This document shows, in pieces, positions 33,008 to 41,446 of a DNA stretch of 64,000 nt (the first letter of the stretch is position 1; the number at the start of each line of letters is the position of its first letter). The notes below the pieces were generated by a model. That model saw nothing but the letters and a program-made list of their open reading frames with translations, had not been told where the DNA came from and did no database searches. Both the position numbers and the translations under genes were made by a program. The stretch is from Mycolicibacter arupensis (GTDB lineage: Bacteria > Actinomycetota > Actinomycetes > Mycobacteriales > Mycobacteriaceae), in NCBI RefSeq assembly GCF_002086515.1, contig NZ_MVHH01000016.1:1-64000 (forward strand), written 5' to 3'.

Positions 33008-36000
33008 GTGAAGTTTGAGCCCATCGCGATCGTCGGGCAGGGCTGCGTCCTGCCCGGGGGACTGAACGCGGATGAACTGTGGACCACGGTGCGCGACGGC
33101 CGGGATGTGCTGGGCTCGCCTGGCCCGGACCACTGGGGCGTATCGGCGGCACGCGTCCTGTGCGCCCCATCCGAGGTGCCCGAACTCGACCACACCTGGT
33201 CGGATCGCGGCGGCTACGTCCGCGGATTCGACGACGCGTTCAACCCCGGCGGGCTGTTCCTGGACGCCGACGCCCTCGTCGGCCTGGACCCGCTCTACCG
33301 GTGGGGCGTCGAGGCCGCCAGGCAGGCCCTCGACAGCGCTGGATGGCGGGCGGGCGAGGTGCCGGGCTCGGCCGGCATCGCGCTGGGCAATCTGAGTTAT
33401 CCCACCAAGAAGATGACAGACCTCGCCGAAAGCGTCTGGCGGGAAGGCCTCACCGGCTCCGAGTCCGGGGTGGACTGGCGCAATCGGTTCATGTCGGGGC
33501 TCCCGGCGCACCTGATCGCCCAGGCCCTGGGCCTGACCGGGGGAGCCACCGCCCTGGACGCCGCCTGCGCGTCATCGCTGTACGCGATCAAGCTGGCCTG
33601 CGACCGGTTGCACGACCGCACCGCGGACGTCATGTTCGCCGGGGGCATCAACGGTGCGAGTGATCTGCTGCTGCATGTGGGCTTCACCGCCTTGCAGGCC
33701 CTGAGCCGCACGGGGCGCTCCCGCCCGTTCAACAACGGTGCCGACGGTCTGGTGCCCGCCGAAGGCGCGGCCATCCTGGTGTTGCGGCGTCTCGATGATG
33801 CCATCGCCCACGGCGACCCGATCCTGGGCGTGATCCGCGGTGTCGGACTGAGCAACGACGGCCGCGGCCACGGCTTTCTGGTGCCCTCTCAGGACGGGCA
33901 GGAACGTGCGATGCGGCTGGCCTATGAGATGGCCGGACTGCAGCCGCGGGACATTTCGCTCATCGAATGCCATGCCACCGGAACCTCGCGCGGCGACCTG
34001 ACCGAACTGATGAGCATGGCCCGCATCTTCACCGGCATGTCCGGCGTGCCCATCGGATCGTTGAAATCCAATCTCGGCCACTCGATCACGGCGTCCGGGG
34101 CGGCGGGCGCCATCAAAGTGCTGGCGGCGATGCGTGCCGGGGTGCGGCCCCCGACACTGCACGCCGACGATCCGCTGCCTTTCCTCACCGACTCGCCCTT
34201 CCGTCTGCTCACCCAAGCCGAGCCCTGGGACTGCGACGGCCCGCGCCGTGCCGCGGTCAACAACTTCGGGTTCGGCGGCAACAACGCCCACCTGCTCCTC
34301 GAAGAATGGGTCGATGGACGCGGCGTCGCACCGGCGCCGCCTGTCCAGCCGGCGCCCCAGCCAGACCCCGAGATCGCGATCATCGGGCTGAGCCTGCTGC
34401 TCGGCGACGGCCACGACACCGCCTCGGTGGCAGAGCACGTCACGACCTGCCAGCCGCTACCCGCCGGCTCGGGCGAGGCGAGGCGCGGTGCCCGGATGAC
34501 GGAGATCTGTCTGGACCTGACCCAGACCCGCTTCCCGCCCGCGGACTTGAAACAGACCCAGCCCCAACAGCTTGCTCTGCTGGGTGCGGCCCTGAACATC
34601 GGCGAGATCATCAAGGGCCTGCCGCCGGACACCACCAGCGTGGTCGTCGGCATGGGCTGCGACGCCGAAGTCACCCGGTTCGGACTGCGCTGGCGGTTGG
34701 CGGACGACGTCGAAGACGCCGATCAGCTTGCCGCGGCGCGAGACGGCGTCGTGCAGGGCTGGACGGCCGCTGGAGTTGTGGGTGCCATGCCCAACATTGT
34801 GGCCAATCGCCTCAACAGCCAATTCGACCTGCGTGGACCGAGTTTCACGGTCTCACGGGAACAACTCTCGGGTACCACGGCGCTGGAGATGGCGGCGCGC
34901 GCGCTGCGACGCGGCGAGATCGATGCCGCCGTGGTGGGTGCGGTCGACCTGAGTTGTGAGGCCGTGCACGAGGCGGCCGCGCGTGCACTGTTGCACGCCG
35001 AGGAACAGATTCCGGGTGACGCCGCTGTCATCGTCATCCTCAAGCGGGCGGCCGACGCCCGGCGAGACGGCGACACCGTCTACGCAACCCTGCTCGCCGA
35101 TGAACGGCCCGACGCCGAATGCCTGCACCTGGGCACCGCCCCGGGCGCAGTGAACCTGTCGGCGCTGTTGGGTCACGCGCACGCCGCCTCGGGGCTGCTG
35201 CACGTCGCCGCCGGTGTGCTCTACAGCGCCCTGGGCGTATGGCCCGACGGTGAGCCCTGGACATCCGAGCAGCGTTGCGTGGCCGTCGAACTCGCCGGCA
35301 TGGCCGACCAGCGGCAACAGGTCATGCTGAAGTCGTCGGTGCCGCAGGCGCAGGCCGCGACCCTGACCGCTCCGGCGCCGGCCGACACGGGCAAGAAACC
35401 GATTCGACTCAACTTCCCGGCGCACCTGCCCCCGGTGGTACTGCCACCTCCCGCAGCGGCCCCGGGCATCAACCCCCCTCACCCACTGGAGCAATTCATG
35501 CCGACACAACTCCCGATGCCCCCGGCGCTGGCCACCGTCGCGGAGTCGCTAGCCCGGCTGCCGCTGGAGGTGGGCGCAGCCGCGTCGCCCCGACCGGAGG
35601 CACCGCCGGCAGCGGCGAGCGGGGCCCGAACACAGTCCGATGACGTCACACGGCCCGGCGCCGGGACACCGTCTGCCGGTGCCAGCAGGGCGCTTCAGCC
35701 CGTCAGGCCCGCGGACAAGGTGGTCCCTGCGCCGACGATCAAACGCGAGCCGGTCGGGCTCACGCTCGACAAAGACGGCCTGCGGGTGCACTCCTCGGGC
35801 AACATCTCCGAGATCTTCGGCCCGGCCTTTGCCGAGCAGGACCAGTACTCAAGGCAGGTTCGGATGCCCGAACCGCCACTGCTGCTGGCGGATCGGCTGC
35901 TGGGCATCGACGCAGAACCCGCCAAGCACGGCACCGGCACCTTGTGGACCGAAACCGATGTCACCGCCGACTCGTGGTGGCTGCAGCAGGGCCGGATGCC

Positions 36001-39000
36001 CGCGGGGATCATGATCGAAAGCGGGCAGGCCGACCTGATGCTCATCTCCTGGATGGGCGCGGATCTGCTGAACAAGAGCGAGCGGGTGTACCGCCTGCTC
36101 GGATGCGAGGTCACCTACCTGGGCGGCCTGCCCGAGATCGGTGACACCCTGCGCTTTGACATCCACGTGGACGGCCACGCCCGGCAAGGTGACATCCGGC
36201 TGTTCTTCTTCCACTACGACTGCACCATCGACGGCGTCGAGCGGATGTCGATGCGCAACGGCCAGGCAGGTTTCTTCACCGACGAAGAGCTGGCCGCGTC
36301 CGGAGGCGTGCTGTGGCGTCCCGAAGACCAGACCGTCAGCGGACCGATGGAGATCACCCCCGCCCAGACGGCGCGCACCTCGCTGCAGCGCGCCGACCTG
36401 GAGGCCATGGCGGGCGGCGAGATCTGGCAGACGTTCGGTGCGGGCTTCGAGAAGGCCGGCAGCCACACCCGCACGCCCAGCATCCACGGCGGCGACATGC
36501 TCTTCGTCGATGAGGTGACCGACCTCGACTTCACCGGCGGGCCCTGGGGCCGTGGCTATCTGCGCGCCGTCGCCCCCGTGACGGCCGAGAACTGCTTCTT
36601 CGCAGGCCATTTCAAGAACGACCCCTGCATGCCCGGCACGCTCATGTATGAGGCGACCATGCAGACCATGGCGATCTACATGACCGCGCTGGGCATGACG
36701 ATCGACTGCGACGGCTGGCGCTTCGAGCCCGTTCCCTTCGAGACCTACAAGCTGCGCTGCCGCGGCCAGGTCACCCCGCAGTCCCGCGAAGTCGTCTATG
36801 AGGTGTTCGTCCGCGAGGTGATCGCCGGTCCCGAGCCGACCCTGTTCGCCGACCTGCTCTGCACCGTGGACGGGCTGCCCGCCTTCCACTGCGAGCGGAT
36901 GGGCCTGAAGCTGTCACCGGGATGGCCGATGGACACCGGCGCCGCCGAGCTCGAAGGCTACGTCGAACCCAAACCGGTCGCCGAGGTCAACGGGTTCCGC
37001 TACGACTACCAAGCGATGTTGGCCAGCGCGATCGCCAAGCCGTCCCTGGCGTTCGGGCCACTGTTCGAAAAGTTCGACTCTCCCCGTAAGGCCGCCCGGC
37101 TGCCCGGCCCGCCCTACCACTTCATGTCCCGGGTCACCGAACTGGTGGGCGAGACCGGCGTGATGAAGGCCGGCGCCGAGGTGGTCGTGGAGTACGACGT
37201 CCCCGCAGACGCCTGGTACTTCGCCGAGAACGGTGCGGCCAACGGACACGAGACCATGCCCAACGCGGTGCTGATGGAGGTCGCGCTGCAGCCGTGCGGC
37301 TGGCTGGCCAGCTATGTGGGCTGCCCGTTGGACGGTGAGGCGGACCTGTTCTTCCGCAACCTCGACGGCACCGGAACCCAGCACCGTGAAGTCACCCCGG
37401 CCACCGGAACCCTGCGCATCAAGGTGAAGCTGAAGAGCCTCGCCAAGGCAGCCGGAACCATCATCGTCGCATTCGACGGGGAGATCCTCGCCGACGACGG
37501 ACCGGTCTACACCTTCGACACCGTGTTCGGTTACTTCAAACGCGAAGCGCTGCAGAACCAGGTGGGCCTGCCGGTCAGCGACTCCCAGCGTGCCGCCTTG
37601 GCTCAGGCCAGCGAAGCTGCCGAAGTCGACCTGACCACGCAGCCCGCCGAGTTCTTCGGTGTCGGAGCCCGACTGGCCGAACCCATGTTGTTGATGGTGG
37701 ACCGGGTGACGGGGCGCTGGCCCACCGGCGGTGCGGCCGGACTGGGCCAATGGCGAGGGGTCAAAGACGTCAACCCCGCCGAGTGGTATTTCAAGGCGCA
37801 CTTCTTCCAGGACCCGGTCCAGCCCGGATCGCTGGGCATCGAAATGCTCTTGCAGATCCTGCAGTTCGGGATGCTTGACCTGGGCCTGGGCAAGGAGGCG
37901 GGACCGGCGGCGCGCTTCGAGCCGGCCGCCTTGCATGACGCCATGACGTGGCGTTATCGCGGCCAGATCATCCCCACCAACAAACAGATCACGGGGCAGG
38001 TCGAGATCACTCGGATTGTTCGGGAGGACGCGGGGATCCTCGCGGTCGCCGAAGCGTCGCTGTGGGTGGACAACAAGCGCATCTACACCGCCAGCAACCT
38101 GGGCATGCGGATCGTCGCGGGCAGCGGTGAGCCGGGGACGCCGGCCCAGGCCGCTGCCATCCCGGCGTCCGCGGTGGCGCCCGAGGCCGCGAGCGTGGCC
38201 ACGACCACCACGATGGAAGTGGCGCTGGATCCGGCCAGGGACGCCTGGGTGATCGACCACTGCCCCACCTATGTCATTCCCTCGCTGCCGATGATGTCGG
38301 TCATGGACCTGTTCGCGCAGGCGGCGGTCCGGACCACCGGTGGGGCCAAGGTTGTCGAGGTCACCGATGTCCAGATGGTGCGGTGGGTCGTCGTCGACGC
38401 TCCTAAGCAACTGCGGGTGGTGCTCGAGCAGATGCCCGAGCGCGGACAATTCCGTGGCCGGCTGGAGGTGTGGCGGGACGCTCCCCGAGCTGAGCTGTCC
38501 CGCTGGGAGATTCACGCGCACGCCAACGTCGTGACCGCCGCTGTGTACAGCGGTACGCCGGAGCCGCCGGCCCCGCTGGACGGCGCGGTGCCCTACGCCG
38601 ACCCCTATGACGGAACCGTCTTTCACGGTCCGGCGTTCGCGACCCTGACCGACGGCGCCCGCATCGGGCGCAACGGTTCCAGCGGGACCCTCGCCATCGA
38701 CCGCTGCGCGGTTCCGGTCGGGGAGTTGCAGCCGGGACTGCTCGACGGTGCACTGCACGTCGTACCGCATACGGCCATGAGCGTGTGGACCAGTGCCGCC
38801 GCCGACCCCGCCTCCTACGCCGATGCGCTCGACCCCGATGTGGGGTTCCCGCGCCACATCCTGTCGGCCCGGTTCTACGCCGAGACCCCCGTAACGGGAA
38901 CCGTTGACGTGGAAGCCCGATTCGTCGGCTTTGCTGACACCGAGGGCCGCATGCCGACCTTCGACCTGTGGCTCAGTGCCGGGGGACGGCCGTGGGCGCG

Positions 39001-40303
39001 CATCAGGATGGCCGAGTTCCTGCTGAGCAAGGGGCCCCTGGCCGAGGTCGGCGGGCCGGAGCGGCGCGCGTTCATGGGCGAACGGCGGGCGGTCCCGGGG
39101 CTGTCGCTGAGCGAGCGACTGGGCCGCGGAGTGCTGGAGCTCGACGCCACGAGGATGGCAACGTTGGACTGGTTCAAAGGCACCCTGCAGGCGGTGTACG
39201 GCTCGGACGCTCAAGGCGATGCGCTGATGGTCGAGATCGCGACCAAGGAGGCGGTGGCCGATGCCGTGCACAACGCCATCCACCCCTGCCAGGTTCTGGT
39301 CGTCGACGGCCAGGTGAGCTGCCCGACGCTGCCGCTGGAGCGGATCACCGCCGAGGTCGAAAATCTCGGTTCGGGTGCGTGCCGTGCCCGCGCGACGTCG
39401 GTGACCGACTGGGAGCCCGTGCGGGCCTGGTGGACCCAGAGCGCGGGCATGCCCGACGGATGGTTCGGAGAGCTTGCCCTGGGCGCGGTGCTGGCACGTT
39501 ATGTGCGCCACGTCGTGGTGACCGACCCCGCTGCGATGGCGGCGGTCTACGGCCGGCCGGTGTTGGTGTTGGCCAATCACCAGGTGCAGGTCGAATCGTT
39601 GCTCGGCACCACCATCGGAAGCTGGCTCACTGGCACCAAGGTGGTCACCATCGGCCACGCCAAGCACGAGACGGGCTGGGTGGGCAACCTGCTGCGGATG
39701 ATCGACGCCGCCGCGGGCAAGGAACTGGGACACCTCCGCTACTTCGATCAGCAGCAGCCCCAGGAATTCTTCGCCCTGGTGGACGAACTCAAGCGGGAGT
39801 CGGCTTCCCTCGGCATTTCGGTCATGGTGCATGCCGACGGGACACGCAGTGTGAGCTCGGGGCAGCGGGTCGAGAGGCTGACATCCACCTTGCTGGACAT
39901 GGCGCTGGAGATGTCGATGCCGATCGTGCCGTTGTACTTCGCGGGAGGACTGCCCGAGGAGCCGTTGCCGCACAAGCTTGAGGTGCCCTACGGCCACGCC
40001 GCGCAGGACTACATCTTCGGCCGCCCGATCCTGCCCGACGAGCTGCGCGGAATGCCCTACGCCGAGCTGCGGCGTTACGTGATGGACGCGATCAACGGGC
40101 TCGCGCCCTTCAGCGACGCACCGCACCCGCCGAACTACGACGTGGAGAGCCGGATCACCGCCGCGGCACCGGGAGCCTCGCCGCTGGAATCGGTCTGGTT
40201 CTGCATCGAAGACGCGCTGGATGCCCTACCGGTCGACTGGAGAAATCTGGTCTCCGACGGGGAATGGGAGATGGTGCGGACGGGCCATCTCAGCCCGTCC
40301 TGA
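33008..40303 (+). CDS. pfaC: PfaC-type multidomain synthase: KS-CLF-DH-DH-DH-like-AGPAT
   Basis: 2431 residues from GTG 33008, 21 bases after pfaA. KS, about 1-440: DAACASSLYAI with Cys187, CHATGT with His322 (A for G), SNLGHSITASG with His358. Chain-length-factor-like KS, about 445-790: the active-site Cys is replaced by Gln619 in VSREQLSGTTALE. Two FabA-like double-hotdog dehydratases: DSWWLQQGRMPAG (from 988) with GHFKNDPCMPG (His1201), and WYFAENGA (from 1403) with AHFFQDPVQPG (His1598). A third, PKS-DH-like double hotdog has DHCPTYVIPSLPMM (His1751) and LLDGALH (Asp1913). C-terminal 2170-2390 is a glycerol-phosphate acyltransferase domain: LANHQVQVES (His2191) and VHADGTRS. The KS/CLF/FabA-DH set is diagnostic of PUFA-type synthases; an AGPAT at the end is known from myxobacterial Pfa3. 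Confidence 0.92.
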   Translation: MKFEPIAIVGQGCVLPGGLNADELWTTVRDGRDVLGSPGPDHWGVSAARVLCAPSEVPELDHTWSDRGGYVRGFDDAFNPGGLFLDADALVGLDPLYRWGVEAARQALDSAGWRAGEVPGSAGIALGNLSYPTKKMTDLAESVWREGLTGSESGVDWRNRFMSGLPAHLIAQALGLTGGATALDAACASSLYAIKLACDRLHDRTADVMFAGGINGASDLLLHVGFTALQALSRTGRSRPFNNGADGLVPAEGAAILVLRRLDDAIAHGDPILGVIRGVGLSNDGRGHGFLVPSQDGQERAMRLAYEMAGLQPRDISLIECHATGTSRGDLTELMSMARIFTGMSGVPIGSLKSNLGHSITASGAAGAIKVLAAMRAGVRPPTLHADDPLPFLTDSPFRLLTQAEPWDCDGPRRAAVNNFGFGGNNAHLLLEEWVDGRGVAPAPPVQPAPQPDPEIAIIGLSLLLGDGHDTASVAEHVTTCQPLPAGSGEARRGARMTEICLDLTQTRFPPADLKQTQPQQLALLGAALNIGEIIKGLPPDTTSVVVGMGCDAEVTRFGLRWRLADDVEDADQLAAARDGVVQGWTAAGVVGAMPNIVANRLNSQFDLRGPSFTVSREQLSGTTALEMAARALRRGEIDAAVVGAVDLSCEAVHEAAARALLHAEEQIPGDAAVIVILKRAADARRDGDTVYATLLADERPDAECLHLGTAPGAVNLSALLGHAHAASGLLHVAAGVLYSALGVWPDGEPWTSEQRCVAVELAGMADQRQQVMLKSSVPQAQAATLTAPAPADTGKKPIRLNFPAHLPPVVLPPPAAAPGINPPHPLEQFMPTQLPMPPALATVAESLARLPLEVGAAASPRPEAPPAAASGARTQSDDVTRPGAGTPSAGASRALQPVRPADKVVPAPTIKREPVGLTLDKDGLRVHSSGNISEIFGPAFAEQDQYSRQVRMPEPPLLLADRLLGIDAEPAKHGTGTLWTETDVTADSWWLQQGRMPAGIMIESGQADLMLISWMGADLLNKSERVYRLLGCEVTYLGGLPEIGDTLRFDIHVDGHARQGDIRLFFFHYDCTIDGVERMSMRNGQAGFFTDEELAASGGVLWRPEDQTVSGPMEITPAQTARTSLQRADLEAMAGGEIWQTFGAGFEKAGSHTRTPSIHGGDMLFVDEVTDLDFTGGPWGRGYLRAVAPVTAENCFFAGHFKNDPCMPGTLMYEATMQTMAIYMTALGMTIDCDGWRFEPVPFETYKLRCRGQVTPQSREVVYEVFVREVIAGPEPTLFADLLCTVDGLPAFHCERMGLKLSPGWPMDTGAAELEGYVEPKPVAEVNGFRYDYQAMLASAIAKPSLAFGPLFEKFDSPRKAARLPGPPYHFMSRVTELVGETGVMKAGAEVVVEYDVPADAWYFAENGAANGHETMPNAVLMEVALQPCGWLASYVGCPLDGEADLFFRNLDGTGTQHREVTPATGTLRIKVKLKSLAKAAGTIIVAFDGEILADDGPVYTFDTVFGYFKREALQNQVGLPVSDSQRAALAQASEAAEVDLTTQPAEFFGVGARLAEPMLLMVDRVTGRWPTGGAAGLGQWRGVKDVNPAEWYFKAHFFQDPVQPGSLGIEMLLQILQFGMLDLGLGKEAGPAARFEPAALHDAMTWRYRGQIIPTNKQITGQVEITRIVREDAGILAVAEASLWVDNKRIYTASNLGMRIVAGSGEPGTPAQAAAIPASAVAPEAASVATTTTMEVALDPARDAWVIDHCPTYVIPSLPMMSVMDLFAQAAVRTTGGAKVVEVTDVQMVRWVVVDAPKQLRVVLEQMPERGQFRGRLEVWRDAPRAELSRWEIHAHANVVTAAVYSGTPEPPAPLDGAVPYADPYDGTVFHGPAFATLTDGARIGRNGSSGTLAIDRCAVPVGELQPGLLDGALHVVPHTAMSVWTSAAADPASYADALDPDVGFPRHILSARFYAETPVTGTVDVEARFVGFADTEGRMPTFDLWLSAGGRPWARIRMAEFLLSKGPLAEVGGPERRAFMGERRAVPGLSLSERLGRGVLELDATRMATLDWFKGTLQAVYGSDAQGDALMVEIATKEAVADAVHNAIHPCQVLVVDGQVSCPTLPLERITAEVENLGSGACRARATSVTDWEPVRAWWTQSAGMPDGWFGELALGAVLARYVRHVVVTDPAAMAAVYGRPVLVLANHQVQVESLLGTTIGSWLTGTKVVTIGHAKHETGWVGNLLRMIDAAAGKELGHLRYFDQQQPQEFFALVDELKRESASLGISVMVHADGTRSVSSGQRVERLTSTLLDMALEMSMPIVPLYFAGGLPEEPLPHKLEVPYGHAAQDYIFGRPILPDELRGMPYAELRRYVMDAINGLAPFSDAPHPPNYDVESRITAAAPGASPLESVWFCIEDALDALPVDWRNLVSDGEWEMVRTGHLSPS

Positions 40304-40314
40304 GCTCGCCCCAG

Positions 40315-40345
40315 GCCTCGGCGTCTTGTTGACGACGGCCGAGGC
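40315..40345 (+). terminator. Hairpin after the lipid-synthase operon
   Basis: GCCTCGGC at 40315-40322 pairs with GCCGAGGC at 40338-40345, with GTC/GAC able to extend the stem toward the loop. It starts 11 bases after the pfaC stop. There is no clear T-run, as usual for mycobacterial hairpin terminators, so efficiency is unsure. Confidence 0.55.
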
Positions 40346-40457
40346 AGGCGGCTAGCTTAGTGGCGATCACGGCACGGCCGTCTCGCTGCGCAGCTGGACG
40401 TGGAGCGGCCGTCAACGTATTTCGACCGACCAAGTCTTCGCAGACAGGAGCCTTCTC

Positions 40458-40544
40458 ATGGCCTCAGCGTCCCTGGGCGTCTACACGTCCCTCGCCTGTG
40501 TTGTGGCGCTCACCCTCGCGCTGTTTGTGTCCAGCAAGTCCTGA
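40458..40544 (+). CDS. 28-residue hydrophobic mini-protein
   Basis: An ATG with AGGAG exactly 7 bases upstream opens a 28-codon frame: MASASLGVYTSLACVVALTL followed by ALFVSSKS. The middle (residues 6-24) is long and hydrophobic enough to be one membrane span, with a short polar tail containing a single Lys. The strong ribosome-binding site and the membrane-like composition argue for a real gene. It follows the synthase operon after the hairpin and about 110 bases of non-coding DNA, so it likely has its own promoter. Function unknown. Confidence 0.6.
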   Translation: MASASLGVYTSLACVVALTLALFVSSKS

Positions 40545-40558
40545 GCTGTCGCACGACC

Positions 40559-41353
40559 TCACGGATGTAGGTTCCACTGGCCGCAGTCTTGGGCCAAGAC
40601 GTCGTTGACGTCGACTTCGATTCCGCCGACGATCGGACCCGGCGTCGACGCGGTACTCACGATCCGCTGATAGAGCACCGCAGCGGGGTCGACCTGGCCA
40701 CGTGACCAGGACCGTGTCTGCCATGCCCATCGCTTGCCCGGGGTTCGAGAGACCCCGATGACACCGTCCTCGGCCGCCCACTGGCAGACGTTCACGCCCC
40801 CGTAGACGCCGGTGCGCTGGACTCCCAGCACCGAGTTGATGCCCCGAAACCATGGCAGGGCCACGGCATTCCAGGTGTTGCGATCGATGTCGTCGTCGAC
40901 GCTGAAGAACACCGGTGCACTCTGGCCGCCGCCGGCCGCGCTGTGCAGTTGCCAGGCGGTGCGGGCGTCGGCGACACCGCCGGGATACCCCCGGGTGAAG
41001 TCCGACGGCGCGGTGCCACCGGGTTTGCCGTACTGATAATTGCTCACGATCACCAGCCCCGCCGCGGTGAGTGATTCGGCGTAGGGCCGGGTGATCGGCT
41101 TGGCGCCGAAGTTCGAGCCCGGCCGTGACGTCGACACGTAGTTGATGACGCCGGCGTGGCCGGCGGCCCGGATGTCCGCCGCTGGGATCTGGCGCATGGC
41201 GTAGTCGATGAGAGTGGGCGCCGCAGCCCTAGCGGTCGGCGATCCGACGGAAGCAGCGCCCAGCCCGGTGAGAGCCGCGGCGGACGCGTACCGCAGTGCG
41301 TCACGTCGGGAAACGTGGTTGCGAGGAAGTGCAGTCCGTGGAGAGTCAGACAC
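40559..41353 (-). CDS. DUF1906 glycoside-hydrolase-like TAT-exported protein
   Basis: 264 residues. The twin-arginine signal SRRDALRYASAAALTGLGAA predicts Tat export, ending near PTARAAAP. The mature part is the DUF1906 TIM-barrel domain, related to the Mycobacterium tuberculosis Rv2525c product: LIDYAMRQIPAADIRAAGHAGVINYV, NYQYGKPGG, APVFFSVDDDID and GIEVDVNDVLAQDCGQWNL. The acidic residues of VDDDID and VDVND are candidates for the active site, but no substrate is proven. The paralogue at 45811-46611 shares the same motifs. Confidence 0.88.
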   Translation of the reverse strand: MSDSPRTALPRNHVSRRDALRYASAAALTGLGAASVGSPTARAAAPTLIDYAMRQIPAADIRAAGHAGVINYVSTSRPGSNFGAKPITRPYAESLTAAGLVIVSNYQYGKPGGTAPSDFTRGYPGGVADARTAWQLHSAAGGGQSAPVFFSVDDDIDRNTWNAVALPWFRGINSVLGVQRTGVYGGVNVCQWAAEDGVIGVSRTPGKRWAWQTRSWSRGQVDPAAVLYQRIVSTASTPGPIVGGIEVDVNDVLAQDCGQWNLHP

Positions 41354-41446
41354 GCGCCGATGTTAACAATGTGACTGCTGTAAACGGTGCTGCCCGCGCC
41401 GAGAGCATCCGTACGCCCTTGCATCGCGCACGGATACGATTCGTGC

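Noticed and set aside
36914..40126. A very long open frame (over 1000 codons) antisense to pfaC
   Set aside because: In DNA with strong G/C third positions the complementary frame stays open by chance. Its product is His/Gly/Arg-rich low-complexity without any domain, and the sense frame has clear catalytic motifs throughout.
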